The translations under genes and the position numbers were made by a program. A stretch of DNA of 64,000 nucleotides from Agrobacterium tumefaciens. GTDB taxonomy: Bacteria; Pseudomonadota; Alphaproteobacteria; Rhizobiales; Rhizobiaceae. Of this stretch, positions 44,033 through 53,438 are shown in pieces (within the stretch, counting starts at the first letter, position 1; every line of letters starts with the position of its first letter). The notes beneath the pieces are model-generated. The model saw nothing but the letters and a program-made list of their open reading frames with translations, had not been told where the DNA came from and did no database searches. Location of the stretch: contig NZ_JXQV01000002.1 of NCBI RefSeq assembly GCF_000834635.1, positions 175,323 through 239,322 of the forward strand. Direction: 5' to 3'.

Positions 44033-44609
44033 TTCGGACTACTTTGTACCTGTTATCTGCCTACACGATGCCGGCCGCGATGGGGTCAAAAGAACTTTTG
44101 ATGGGGGGTGGCTTTGCTGAAGGAGCAAGCCAAATATAGGATTGGCTGACCTTGGGTCTTGCAGCCTGATCGGGTACGCACTCACGACCAGTGTGTTATG
44201 AATTCAGCAGTTAGACAGAATCTCCCGCCCAATCGTCATGGCAGTGCCGTATACTGATCACGAATATGCTCCCGTCTTTAGTGATGCGATACACGACAAG
44301 GTGAGCCTTGTACGGAGGAATCCTGATAGGATGAGAAATATCACGTTCGCGCGCCATTTTTGGGTAACGACTGCGCTCCACCGCAAAATCAATAGCTTAG
44401 TCCGTCGTATCAGCCAATACTCAACGCATCGGCCCATACCTTGATCAACACCATCAGGGCCTCGACAACCGTACCCGATCGGCCTGCAGCCGCGGGGGAT
44501 ACTCCACCTGCGGCACGCAACGGCCTTTCGGGCGACAGAATTAATTCGCAACACAACTGGTTTATGTCAATCAGCACTAGCCGGTCTCTACGCAAACACG
44601 GTGATCAGA
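44033..44609. other. Intergenic region upstream of the acc-pxp operon, about 575 bp
   Basis: This holds the presumed promoter of the leftward acc-pxp operon near 44.05-44.1 kb and a decayed ParE-type toxin gene (44211-44455). The remaining part, 44460-44609, is the downstream flank of the SDR gene and shows nothing recognisable. Confidence 0.4.
44211..44455 (-). pseudogene. RelE/ParE-family toxin remnant
   Basis: The minus strand reads AIDFAVERSRYPKMARERDI then PYKAHLVVYRITKDGSIFVISIRHCHDDW up to a TAA at 44211. This is the C-terminal half of a RelE/ParE toxin, where the VVYRI...I.R..H..DW pattern is typical. In the same frame upstream, VLADTTD is flanked by two stops, and no start codon exists. 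No antitoxin is recognisable. The gene is dead by nonsense mutations. Confidence 0.75.
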
Positions 44610-45416
44610 TTAGTGCAGGCCCAACGTCTTGCGTAGCCCCTTTTCTACCGCGCCAGCGGGCATAAAGCGTCGCAACTTGGCGAGCAGAGAGGCTTCGCCT
44701 TTCGGCGTATGGCGCATCTTCCAGCCGCCCAGCGCTGCCTTGACGATCGTCTGAGCCACCCCCTCGGGCTCGGGGGCTGTATGAACATTTTGCTGAATTG
44801 CCCGAGAAACGATGCCGCGTTCTTTCGCGTAGTCGGAAATATTGGATGTGGTCTGGGGAGCGTTCAGATCCAGATTGGTCTTGGTGAATGAGGGCTCGAC
44901 GAGCGAAACGCGGATCCCGAACTGCCGTACTTCATGATCCAGTGTCTCTGATAGACCTTCGACGGCATGCTTGGACGCTGAATAGAGCCCCATATAGGGC
45001 GCGGGTAGAAAACCCAGAACCGAGCTGACATTGACGATGCGGCCCGATCGTCGCGCACGCATATGCGGCAGCACCGCCTTAATCGTGCGTAAAAGTCCGA
45101 AAAGGTTGGTATCGAAGAGTGTCCAGGCTTCCGCGATCGAGCTTTCTTCTGTTGCGCCAAGCAAGGTCACACCCGCACTGTTGATCAATACGTCGATGTG
45201 CTTGTCTTGAGTGATGATGGTTTGAATTCCATGCTCGATCGATGCTCCGTCAAGGATATCCATCTTGATGAGCTTCACCCCGGGGATTTCCTTGGCCTTT
45301 GTCTTGTCGCGCACGGTTCCGTAGACTTGGCAGCCTTGTTCGGCGAACTTAACCGCCGTAGCGCGTCCGATGCCGGATGATACGCCGGTGATGAGGATGA
45401 CCTTGGAATTAGACAC
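44610..45416 (-). CDS. Short-chain dehydrogenase/reductase
   Basis: A 268-residue SDR with TGVSSGIGRATAVKF, NSAGVTLLG, VNVSSVLGF and YSASKHAVEG (catalytic Tyr and Lys). The DILDGASIE segment marks an NADP-type classical SDR like those annotated as ketoreductases. It is downstream of an interrupted glutathione S-transferase on the same strand, about 160 bp away. It is unrelated in close detail to the SDR at 36.1 kb. Confidence 0.92.
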   Translation of the reverse strand: MSNSKVILITGVSSGIGRATAVKFAEQGCQVYGTVRDKTKAKEIPGVKLIKMDILDGASIEHGIQTIITQDKHIDVLINSAGVTLLGATEESSIAEAWTLFDTNLFGLLRTIKAVLPHMRARRSGRIVNVSSVLGFLPAPYMGLYSASKHAVEGLSETLDHEVRQFGIRVSLVEPSFTKTNLDLNAPQTTSNISDYAKERGIVSRAIQQNVHTAPEPEGVAQTIVKAALGGWKMRHTPKGEASLLAKLRRFMPAGAVEKGLRKTLGLH

Positions 45417-45578
45417 TGGATTTCCTTTCGTGAGTGTTGTGGGATGAGGGCGAGCCCTGCGACGCTGGGGCGACTTTCTGCGGATGGCGCTTGCGATCGT
45501 CTAGGCGCCAGACCCATAGTTGCTACACACCGTTATGGCTGGAACGCTGCGGTCGCCTGTGTCGTGGATTGGTCGACG

Positions 45579-46172
45579 CTATGCCGTACGGATCAGATCG
45601 GATGACATCGTTAGCGCGCGTTGAAATGCTGGCCGCGCTTCAGCGCGCGCGATGTAGTCCTGGAGGTTCGGAATTTCCTGCAAGACGTCATTGCCACGCA
45701 GCGGCCCAAGCACCGACATCATCAACAGATCGCCGACACTGAACTCTCCATCAAGCCACTCGCAAATCCCAAGCACTGCGGACAGTTCGTGAAGCCGCTT
45801 GGCTAAATAGTCTTTGCTTCCGGCGCTCACGAACGGCTCAACGCTAGTTAACGCCGCGAACATCTACATGACGGCACGAGACTTCGCATTTTGATCCGGC
45901 GGTAGCAGGCCGGGGTAGGAATGGACGACATGATGAACGATCGCTCCGGACCCGAAAAGCACCAGGCTCCCATCCTCGTATGTCGGCATTTGACCAAAGG
46001 GATGAAGCTTACGGTATTCGGGACGGCGCATTTCGGAAAATGAAAGCAACCGCAATTGGTAGGGTTTCTCAACCTCCTCAAGTACCCAACGTACGCGCAT
46101 ATCCCTATGATAGCCTCTGCCTTGGTTAGGAGGATTTTTAAAAATCGATACGATGGGGTTCATGTCGTTCAT
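45579..46172 (-). pseudogene. Glutathione S-transferase interrupted by an in-frame amber codon
   Basis: One frame of 197 codons encodes a GST. The thioredoxin-like N-half has VRWVLEEVEKPYQLRLL, FGQMPTYEDGSLVLFGSGAIV and SYPGLLPPDQNAKSRAVM. A TAG (45864-45866) follows, then MFAALTSVEPFV and the helical C-half with GEFSVGDLLMMSVLG and AYIARAEARPAF-like sequence. Homologs read AxxWMFAALN here, so TGG has probably become TAG. There is no other disruption. Without suppression the product would stop after 102 residues. Confidence 0.85.
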
Positions 46173-46379
46173 TCATTCTTTGAAAGGGTCAGACAGTTGG
46201 TCCGATTGTCGAGCGAGATTTAGTGACATGCTGGTTGATGACGGATGACCGAGGACAAGCACGTCACCTCGTCTATTTTAGATTGTGGACAAAATCTATA
46301 TCGCAGATTTTGGATTTCGAGCCAAATGAAACGGTGATGGATAGCGAAGCGAACTGCGATTGCGCAGCTAGGCGTCGAG

Positions 46380-46643
46380 CTCGCTGAGGCATTGAACACG
46401 GCTCTCCACTCAAGCAATCGAAGAACCATAGACCGAGGCATTTAAAGCCCTTTTGGAGTGGAAAAAGCGTTAGACATTTGCGGCGCTCATTCCCATGCAT
46501 TCGGAAATGTCGGCCACTGTCGTCTCTTGGAAGCCGATATGGCCAAAGTGCTCTTCCGCCATATCAAAGGATACGTTTGCGCGTCTCGACTTAAAGTTCC
46601 GCCGCGTTACGGCGGCTCTTGCCTTTTCGTTCAGAATTTTCAC
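46380..46643 (-). pseudogene. TetR-family regulator remnant
   Basis: Minus strand, from a GTG at 46643: an N-terminal basic stretch, then AEEHFGHIGFQETTVADI and ECMGMSAANV, a TAA (46470-46472), and RFFHSKRALNASVYG. This is the HTH of a TetR regulator in which the usual Tyr of NVYRFF is a stop. More stops follow and the ligand domain is unrecognisable. It lies 26 bp downstream of the RND pump gene on the same strand. A separate intact TetR gene is divergent from the pump operon. Confidence 0.8.
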
Positions 46644-46668
46644 CCATCCAGCGTTTCAACATAAATCC

Positions 46669-49600
46669 TTATTCGGCAGCCATTGGCCGCACATGCGCCG
46701 GTTCGTCATGCTCGACCGATTGTCTTTGGTCTGCCGCCTTGGGTGGCTTGATCCGAAACCAAACGGCGTAGAGTGCCGGGAGAAAGAGCAGTATCATTGC
46801 CGTTCCTGCAGCCGTTCCACCGATCAATGTGTAGGCCATCGATCCCCAAAACACCGAGTGCGTTAGTGGAATGAACGCGAGGATGGCGGCAAGTGCGGTC
46901 AGGATCACAGGTCGTGTCCGCTGCACCGTCGCTTCGATGACTGCGTGATAATCATCGAGACCTGCGGCCTGGTTCTCCTTGATTTGCTCCGTGAGGATCA
47001 GCGTGTTGCGCATCAAGATACCTGCCAGCCCAATGAGGCCGAGAATGGCGTTGAACCCGAATGGTTGATTGAAGAGGAGCAAGGTTGGAACAACACCGGC
47101 AAGACCCAGCGGCGCCGTCAGCATCACCATCGTCATCGTTGATAGACTGCGGACCTGCAGGATGATCACGATCAAGGTGGCAGCGATCATCAACGGAAAG
47201 ACCTGAACCAATGCCACATTCGCTTTGAGAGATTCCTCGATATTGCCGCCCATCTCGATGCGGTACCCAACTGGCAGCGATGCGATCAGCGGCTGCAGCG
47301 CCTCCATGACCTGTTGCGAAACCTCAGGCGGCTGGGTCGTCTCATCGATATCGGACCTGATCGTAATGACTGGTGTGCGATCACGGCGTTTCAGCATGGG
47401 CTCCTCGAACCGGATCTCCGAATGTCCGAGCTGATCAAGCGGAACCTGACGGCCATCCCTGCTCATCAGAGAGAAGTCGGCAAGCCGTGATGGATCGAGG
47501 CGGTTCTCGCCAGCACTTCGTGCAACGACAGGCACATTGCGGATGTTGTCGCGTACCTGCGTGACAGGAATGCCATTGAGCAGCAGTTGCATTTGCTGGG
47601 CTGCTTCCGAGGGTGATAGCCCAATCAGATTGAGCCGTTCCTGGTCAGGGACGAACCGAAGAACAGGAGTGCGGTTACCCCAGTCGCGATTGGCCTGACG
47701 AACACCGGGAACGGTCTTCATGATAGCCAGCGCCTGCTCGGAAATCCTATACAGTTCATCCTGATCCTGTCCCATTATCCGAAACTCGACCGGGAACGGC
47801 GTAAAGGGACCGAATACGAGCTGCGTGACGCGTACTGACGCTTCTGGAACAAGCCCTTCCGATATGGCGGCACGAAGACGGTGCTTCAATTCTTCGCGTG
47901 CGTGGGCATCGGGAGTCAGCACGACGACCTTGGCGAAGGCGGGATCTGGTAACTCCGGTGACATGGCGAAGAAGAATCTGGGAGCGCCCTGCCCGACATA
48001 ACTGGTGACGATCTTCGTTTCCGGCTGGGTTTTTAGCCAGTCTTCAACTTTAGTCACTGCGTTTGTCGTGCTCTCAATGCTCGTGCCTTCGGGCATGCGA
48101 ACTTCGACGAGAACCTCAGGCCTGTCCGATGTCGGGAAAAACTGCTGTTTCACGCCGCCCATGCCGATGACCGAGACAGCCATCGTGATGCCGACGACCG
48201 CGCACGTCACGAATTTATGGCGAACCGCAAATTCAATCAATGAGCGCAGGCGGCGATAGTTTGGCGTATCGTAGATGGCGTGATGCCCACCTTCAACGGG
48301 CTTGATGTCCGGGAGCATTTTCACGCCAAGATAGGGTGTGAAAGTCACGGCGACGATCCAGGATACGATCAGCGCGAAGCCCACGACCCAAAAGATATTG
48401 CCCGCATATTCACCCGCAGCCGATTTGGCAAATCCCACAGGCATCAATCCGATAATTGTGACCAGTGTACCTGACAGCATCGGCGCGGCGGTGTGGCTCC
48501 AGGCATAGGCAGCCGCCTTGATGCGGTCCATGCCCTCTTCCATCTTCACGACCATCACCTCGATCGCGATGATGGCATCGTCCACGAGAAGCCCCAGCGC
48601 AAGAATGAGGGCCCCGAGTGTAATGCGGTCGAAGAACCGTCCAGTTTCCAGCATGATCAAGAAGACGACGGCGAGTGTGAGTGGCACGGCAAGCGCCACG
48701 ACGATGCCAACCCGCCAGCCGAGCGCGACAAGACTGACGAACAGAACCACACCCAACGCCATGGCGAACTTGAGCATGAACTCCCCGACAGCCTCATCAA
48801 TGTTGACAGCCTGATCACTGACCTTGGTCAGCGTCATGCCCAGCGGCAATGTCTGCTCAATTGCGGCAGATCGCGCTTCAAGCGCCTTGCCAAGATCAAG
48901 CCCGTTCCAGCCCGCCTGCATCACGGCACCCAGCATGATCGTTGGTTCGCCCTCGTGGCGAATGACATAAGTTGCCGGATCCTCGTAGCCGCGCCGTATA
49001 TCCGCCAGATCGGACAGCTTTAGTGTGCGTCCACCAACTGCAATTGGCGTATCGGCAATAGCCTGCACGCTGTTGTAAGCTCCATCAAAGCGGATAAAGA
49101 CCTGCGGGCCCTTTGTATCGATAGAGCCGGCCGGCGTGAGCGTGTTCTGCCGCTGCAAAGTAGCAGCGATATCCTGCGCCGGTATGCCGAGCGTCGCGAG
49201 CTTTGCGTAGGAAAACTCGACAAAGATCTGTTCGGGACGCTCCCCGACAATGTTGATTTTCTTGATCCCGGGAACATGAAGGAGATCCTGACGGATAACT
49301 TCCGCTTGGCGAACAAGATCGCGCATCGGCATTCCCTTTGCCTTCAAAGCATATAGACCGAAGCTGACGTCAGAGTATTCATCGTTGATGAACGGACCCA
49401 TGACGCCCGGAGGAAGATTGCGGGCTTCGTCACCGAGCTTCTTGCGCGCCTGATAAAACTCTTCTGCAACGGCACTTGCCGGGGTGTTGTCCTTAAGGGT
49501 GACTGTTAGGAAGGCGTAGCCTGGTCGGGTTGTGGTCTCGACGCGGTCGTACCAGGTGAGTTCCTGAATGCGCTTTTCGAGCGGCTCGGCGACAAGGTCC

Positions 49601-49785
49601 TGCATTTCACGTGCGGTGGCGCCTGGCCAGACTGACGTCACCGTCAGTGTCTTAATGGTGAATGACGGGTCTTCTGCGCGTCCCAGCTTGATAAAGGCGT
49701 AGGCGCCCGCGGTCGCTAGAAGAACGATGAAGAACAAGGTGACCGCGCGTTCACGAACGGCGATAGCGGAGAGATTGAAGTTCAT
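46669..49785 (-). CDS. RND efflux transporter permease subunit (HAE1-like)
   Basis: A 1038-residue inner-membrane proton-driven pump with 12 predicted helices and two large periplasmic loops. It opens NFNLSAIAVRERAVTLFFIV. The central helices include LGLLVDDAIIAIEVMVVKMEEG, which carries the paired Asp residues of the proton relay in TM4. GVKQQFFPTSDRPEVLVEVRMPEG starts the second loop. It is co-translated with the membrane-fusion gene (TAATG). It probably exports drugs or other toxic organics through a TolC-like channel not encoded here. Confidence 0.95.
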   Translation of the reverse strand: MNFNLSAIAVRERAVTLFFIVLLATAGAYAFIKLGRAEDPSFTIKTLTVTSVWPGATAREMQDLVAEPLEKRIQELTWYDRVETTTRPGYAFLTVTLKDNTPASAVAEEFYQARKKLGDEARNLPPGVMGPFINDEYSDVSFGLYALKAKGMPMRDLVRQAEVIRQDLLHVPGIKKINIVGERPEQIFVEFSYAKLATLGIPAQDIAATLQRQNTLTPAGSIDTKGPQVFIRFDGAYNSVQAIADTPIAVGGRTLKLSDLADIRRGYEDPATYVIRHEGEPTIMLGAVMQAGWNGLDLGKALEARSAAIEQTLPLGMTLTKVSDQAVNIDEAVGEFMLKFAMALGVVLFVSLVALGWRVGIVVALAVPLTLAVVFLIMLETGRFFDRITLGALILALGLLVDDAIIAIEVMVVKMEEGMDRIKAAAYAWSHTAAPMLSGTLVTIIGLMPVGFAKSAAGEYAGNIFWVVGFALIVSWIVAVTFTPYLGVKMLPDIKPVEGGHHAIYDTPNYRRLRSLIEFAVRHKFVTCAVVGITMAVSVIGMGGVKQQFFPTSDRPEVLVEVRMPEGTSIESTTNAVTKVEDWLKTQPETKIVTSYVGQGAPRFFFAMSPELPDPAFAKVVVLTPDAHAREELKHRLRAAISEGLVPEASVRVTQLVFGPFTPFPVEFRIMGQDQDELYRISEQALAIMKTVPGVRQANRDWGNRTPVLRFVPDQERLNLIGLSPSEAAQQMQLLLNGIPVTQVRDNIRNVPVVARSAGENRLDPSRLADFSLMSRDGRQVPLDQLGHSEIRFEEPMLKRRDRTPVITIRSDIDETTQPPEVSQQVMEALQPLIASLPVGYRIEMGGNIEESLKANVALVQVFPLMIAATLIVIILQVRSLSTMTMVMLTAPLGLAGVVPTLLLFNQPFGFNAILGLIGLAGILMRNTLILTEQIKENQAAGLDDYHAVIEATVQRTRPVILTALAAILAFIPLTHSVFWGSMAYTLIGGTAAGTAMILLFLPALYAVWFRIKPPKAADQRQSVEHDEPAHVRPMAAE

Positions 49786-50900
49786 TACTTGGTCACCTCC
49801 GCCTGCGCGGCAATCCTGACAATCGCGCCATCGTCGAGGAGATGCGCGCCCAGAGCAACGACCTGCTCTCCAGTGCCAATCCCTGTGACAAATGCCATCT
49901 CCTCACCAATCTGCTGAACTTTGACTTGGGTGAACTTCACGGTGGATGGGGTGCCGTTGATTACCCAGACACCTGTGCGATTTCCGTCGTCCAGGATCGC
50001 CCCGACGGGTACGGCGACTTCCGCCTGGCGGTCGGCATCCAGGATTTTGATTGTCACAGTCGAGCCTAGCGGGGCCGAGGCGGCATGGCCCTCGAGAATA
50101 TAACGCGCCTCGTAAGTGCGTGTTTGCGGATCGGCAGAATCCGAAATCTGCCGAAGTCTGGCTTTTCCACTGAGCCCTTTGCCACCATAGATGCTAGCCT
50201 GCGCCGCGGTGCCGGGTCGCGGCCGCAGGGTCTCCGGAAGCCATACGAGCGCTTCGCGCGGCCCTGCCTGCGCGAGTTGAACAACCGTCTGGCCGGCTGC
50301 TACGACTTGCCCGGGATCCCCGAGTGTCTGGACGATGGTTCCATCAGCGTCTGCGAGCAACACCGTATATGCTGCTTCATTCTCTGCGACCTTGGCATCT
50401 GCTTCAGCGGCGGCAAGCTGTGCAGTCGCGGTATCAAGTACAGCTTTGGCTTGTTCATACCGCTGCGGTGATGCTGCCAGGCCATTTCTCACCAGCGCCG
50501 CATAGCGCTTTTCGTCTGCTTGAGCCTGGACCAGGACAGCGCGTGCCGCGGTGACTGTATTGCGCTTGGCTGCTAGAGCGAGTTTAAGATCGGTTTCGTC
50601 TATGCGCATCAAAGGCTGGCCTTGCTGGACCTGCTGTCCCACATCAATCATTCGCTCGACGATCTTGCCGGGCACTCGAAAGCCAAGGTTGCTTTGGACA
50701 CGGGGCGCGACAGTGCCTGTGAAGGAGCGCTCGGCTGCTCCGGTGGCCGTCGCTTCTGCTACTCTAACCAGTGGTAAAGCGATCCTCGGGTCTGCAGCCA
50801 GAGCTTCCTGCCTGGTGGGTTCGAAAACCAGGAAAAGGGCCCCTGCTGCCCCTGCCGCGGCCAGCAGACCTACAAAAGTCAGGACATGTTTGCGTTTCAT
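49785..50900 (-). CDS. RND efflux periplasmic adaptor subunit
   Basis: A 371-residue membrane-fusion protein. It has an N-terminal membrane anchor or signal (VLTFVGLLAAAGAAGALFLVF), the lipoyl half RVQSNLGFRVPGKIVERMIDVGQ, a helical hairpin (about 95-170), DADGTIVQTLGDPGQVVAAGQ and a beta-barrel region. It is the first gene of the pump operon. The start is about 100 bp from the divergent TetR start. Confidence 0.93.
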   Translation of the reverse strand: MKRKHVLTFVGLLAAAGAAGALFLVFEPTRQEALAADPRIALPLVRVAEATATGAAERSFTGTVAPRVQSNLGFRVPGKIVERMIDVGQQVQQGQPLMRIDETDLKLALAAKRNTVTAARAVLVQAQADEKRYAALVRNGLAASPQRYEQAKAVLDTATAQLAAAEADAKVAENEAAYTVLLADADGTIVQTLGDPGQVVAAGQTVVQLAQAGPREALVWLPETLRPRPGTAAQASIYGGKGLSGKARLRQISDSADPQTRTYEARYILEGHAASAPLGSTVTIKILDADRQAEVAVPVGAILDDGNRTGVWVINGTPSTVKFTQVKVQQIGEEMAFVTGIGTGEQVVALGAHLLDDGAIVRIAAQAEVTK

Positions 50901-50935
50901 TTTTACGTTCTCTTCTTGACCAGCGATCCAAACGA

Positions 50936-50953
50936 GTTAGATTGCGATCTAAC
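50936..50953. promoter_or_regulatory. Inverted repeat, candidate TetR operator
   Basis: GTTAGATTGCGATCTAAC has perfect 7-bp arms (GTTAGAT/ATCTAAC) around TGCG. It lies between the divergent pump operon and tetR-type gene, 36 bp from the pump adaptor start and 46 bp from the regulator start. Its form and place fit a TetR-family operator controlling both. Confidence 0.8.
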
Positions 50954-50998
50954 TCTATTTGTATTATAGATGTCAAATGGAATCTAAAGGAGGTCGAC

Positions 50999-51580
50999 AT
51001 GAGAGTTAGCCGCGTACAAGCCGAAGAAAATCGTGCCAGAGTGATCGACGTGGCAAGCCGCCTGTTTCGAGAGCATGGCTTCGATGGCATCGGTCTCAAG
51101 GATCTGATGAAGGGTGCCGGCCTTACACAAGGTGGCTTCTACAAGCAGTTTACGTCGAAAGACGATCTTGCGGCACTGGCATCACGGCGAGCGATGGAAA
51201 GCGCGACCCGGAGATGGACGACTGCTACAACCAGCGACAACCCGCTTGAAGCGGTAATGGAATTCTACCTTTCTCCGGGACATCTCGGCGAAACGGCCGA
51301 CGGATGCCCGTTGGTGGCGCTCGGGGCTGATGCGGCTCGGCAGAGTGAAGAGGTTCGGCGTCCATTTGAAGACGGTATCCGCGCCCACTTCGAGGTGCTG
51401 GATGAACTGATCGATGCCAAGAGCGCTGACCCCAGCGGCAAAGCGATGGCGATACTGTCTCTCATGGTGGGTGCCGTTACGCTGTCGCGAATTATGGAAG
51501 ACGAGAAGTTGTCGCAGGGGATTCTCGACGCTGCCGCTGTCGAAGTCAGACGCATTGCGAATGGTGACCGTGATGCCTGA
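50999..51580 (+). CDS. TetR-family transcriptional regulator of the efflux operon
   Basis: A 193-residue repressor. The N-terminal HTH reads ASRLFREHGFDGIGLKDLMKGAG then LTQGGFYKQFTSKDDLAA. The C-terminal TetR_C region includes GCPLVALGADAARQSEEV. The ATG at 50999 follows AAAGGAGG and gives the normal family length; the frame extends 76 codons upstream only by chance. It is divergent from the RND operon, with an 18-bp palindrome between them, and probably derepresses the pump in response to its substrates. Confidence 0.94.
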   Translation: MRVSRVQAEENRARVIDVASRLFREHGFDGIGLKDLMKGAGLTQGGFYKQFTSKDDLAALASRRAMESATRRWTTATTSDNPLEAVMEFYLSPGHLGETADGCPLVALGADAARQSEEVRRPFEDGIRAHFEVLDELIDAKSADPSGKAMAILSLMVGAVTLSRIMEDEKLSQGILDAAAVEVRRIANGDRDA

Positions 51581-52184
51581 TGGCTAGTCAGATTCGCTGA
51601 CTTAGCGTGGATAAGGGCCGGAGTTTCGCTCCCGCCCGGAAACGTGAGAACCTCTTAGGCTAGGCTTACACCGCGTGACTGGACAACGCCCCTGACCGCA
51701 TCGTCTGACGGGATGCTGGATGGGTGCCTCTATAGTGAAGACAGGTGGAAATCAAATGCGTCGTATCGTTGTTACAGGAATGGGAGCCGTTAGCCCCCTT
51801 GGTGCAAATGTTGCTCAGCCGAGCTGTCCTCGTAGATCGAATCTGTGCGGTGAATGAAAACCCCGAATCCCATACTCGATCTCTACCATGGTGACCGTGA
51901 TTTAAACCAGAGAGATCGATCATTCGCAGATCGCAATCGTGTAGAGACATTCTGAACAACCAGGCCTATATCGGGCTACTCGCCTTCAACCGCCTTGCCT
52001 CTCGGAAAAATCCCACGAAAGAACGTCGGGTCTGACGGGAGAATGCGGCTGAGCACCATGTCGTGCAGGAGGTGCCTTCGCTCAGAATCCTTGAAGATAC
52101 CCTTTGGCAACGGGTGAAGGTGCGCCAGGAGAACTGGCGCACTGGCTAGGATAGAGAGTTTAGTCACCGTTCGGCCAGACGGCT
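51581..52184. other. Gene-poor region, about 600 bp, with a FabF remnant
   Basis: This lies between the TetR gene and the end of the HipA gene. The start of a FabF-like gene is at 51756. A leftward frame immediately after hipA (51976-52188, TTG start, 70 codons) has no known domain and no good start site. The rest appears non-coding. Confidence 0.4.
51756..51857 (+). pseudogene. fabF: 3-oxoacyl-ACP synthase II (FabF) N-terminal remnant
   Basis: After AGGTGGA a rightward ATG opens MRRIVVTGMGAVSPLGANVAQ, the standard first beta strand and turn of FabF/KAS II enzymes. From codon 22 the sequence no longer matches (PSCPRRS) and a TGA ends it at codon 34. Only the first 21 codons or so of about 420 remain. 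The intact ribosome binding site suggests recent truncation by deletion or rearrangement. Confidence 0.78.
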
Positions 52185-53438
52185 TCAATCCGCACAGGTG
52201 CTAAGGATCGGTGTCATCAGCCTGACATGCGTATCGACACGTTCGAGAACTTTCTGCGGAACGACTTGCCGTTCCGGCAATGACCACCAAAGTTCGTTGA
52301 CACGCTCGACCGTGTCGGTAACTGCGCTGAGGACGGCTGCTTCCGGCAGGCGGGCGCGATTGGAGAAGGCTTTCCAACGCTGTACCGTCATCGCCTTGAA
52401 GGGGCGCTCGCCGGCAAGCGACAGTGCCATGGCATCCGCTGGGATGTAAGGCACTGTGGATAGTACGTCGTAGACAGGCGCGAGTTGCGGCTTGTCGCCA
52501 GTTTCGCGATATATGAGCGACCAGTTCTTGAGGTGCATATCTCCATTGCCGGTGATCGCAGCGAGAGCCAGCCTGCGGACGAATTCGAGTGCGGCCGCAG
52601 ACGAAACGGCAACGTTTAAGGCTGCAGCGATATCATGATAAGCGGCACCTTCGTATTTCCGCGAAGGATTGACGCCGAACACCTGCGCGAAATCCTCGAT
52701 ATGGATCCGCTCGCCGTTTGCGCCGCGATCGAAACGTTTGACGAGCAGGACTTTTCCGTCCGACAGCGTCTCGAACTCCTTTGGAATACCTTCGAACTCC
52801 GATTGCTCGACTAGTTCGCGTTCCGGAACCTCCATTCCGATCGCTTCGGCCAATGCGAGATTGGCATATTCATTTTCCGACACGCCAGGAAACGATGTCG
52901 ATGGAAACTTGGCTATGTATGATCCCTGGTCGTCACCGAGCGGCAGCGTCAGTCCACCCCCCTTCCCAGTGTTCTTGATCACTGAAAGCTTCATCTGGAC
53001 GCCGGCGAGCGAAAACCGTGCTTTCGGCTTGGGAGCAGACAGGTTGTCGAGACGCGCAATCGTTCCGTCACTTGGCACGACGCGGACAGCCCCCGGCAGA
53101 TCCGAGCCGAGTGCGACGAGCAGGTCGAAGTCGTTGCCCGCACGAACACCCCCCGCGTGGTGTTTTTCCATCGCCTCACGCAGTTTGTCTTCGGGGAGCA
53201 GATTGGCAAAGAACGCCGGCAACGCTCTGGCAACGGGTTTCGGGTCCATGCGCAAGCCGCCGGTGGCTGCGCGAAAAGAGAGGCTGAGCACCGGGAAGCC
53301 GCCGGTCGCGCGATAGCTGCCTTCGAAGCTCAAGGCGTTGAAGTCGCCAGGCGTCCGAACGATTGTGCCGACCCTCACATCGTTCAGCAGCACGTCGAGG
53401 GACGAAATCGATCGCGGATCGGAGGATGCCTCAGTCAT
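52185..53438 (-). CDS. hipA: HipA-family toxin kinase
   Basis: A 417-residue serine/threonine-kinase-fold protein. The HipA N-terminal domain (about 10-110) contains VGTIVRTPGDFNALSFEGSY and FFANLLPEDKLREAM. The kinase core contains VQMKLSVIKN, SYIAKFPS, the catalytic-loop block ITGNGDMHLKNWSLIY and LAPVYDVLSTVPY (metal Asp). The start overlaps the antitoxin's 3' end; 53438 or 53444 both fit. In E. coli, HipA phosphorylates glutamyl-tRNA synthetase and causes persistence; the target here is unknown. Confidence 0.92.
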   Translation of the reverse strand: MTEASSDPRSISSLDVLLNDVRVGTIVRTPGDFNALSFEGSYRATGGFPVLSLSFRAATGGLRMDPKPVARALPAFFANLLPEDKLREAMEKHHAGGVRAGNDFDLLVALGSDLPGAVRVVPSDGTIARLDNLSAPKPKARFSLAGVQMKLSVIKNTGKGGGLTLPLGDDQGSYIAKFPSTSFPGVSENEYANLALAEAIGMEVPERELVEQSEFEGIPKEFETLSDGKVLLVKRFDRGANGERIHIEDFAQVFGVNPSRKYEGAAYHDIAAALNVAVSSAAALEFVRRLALAAITGNGDMHLKNWSLIYRETGDKPQLAPVYDVLSTVPYIPADAMALSLAGERPFKAMTVQRWKAFSNRARLPEAAVLSAVTDTVERVNELWWSLPERQVVPQKVLERVDTHVRLMTPILSTCAD

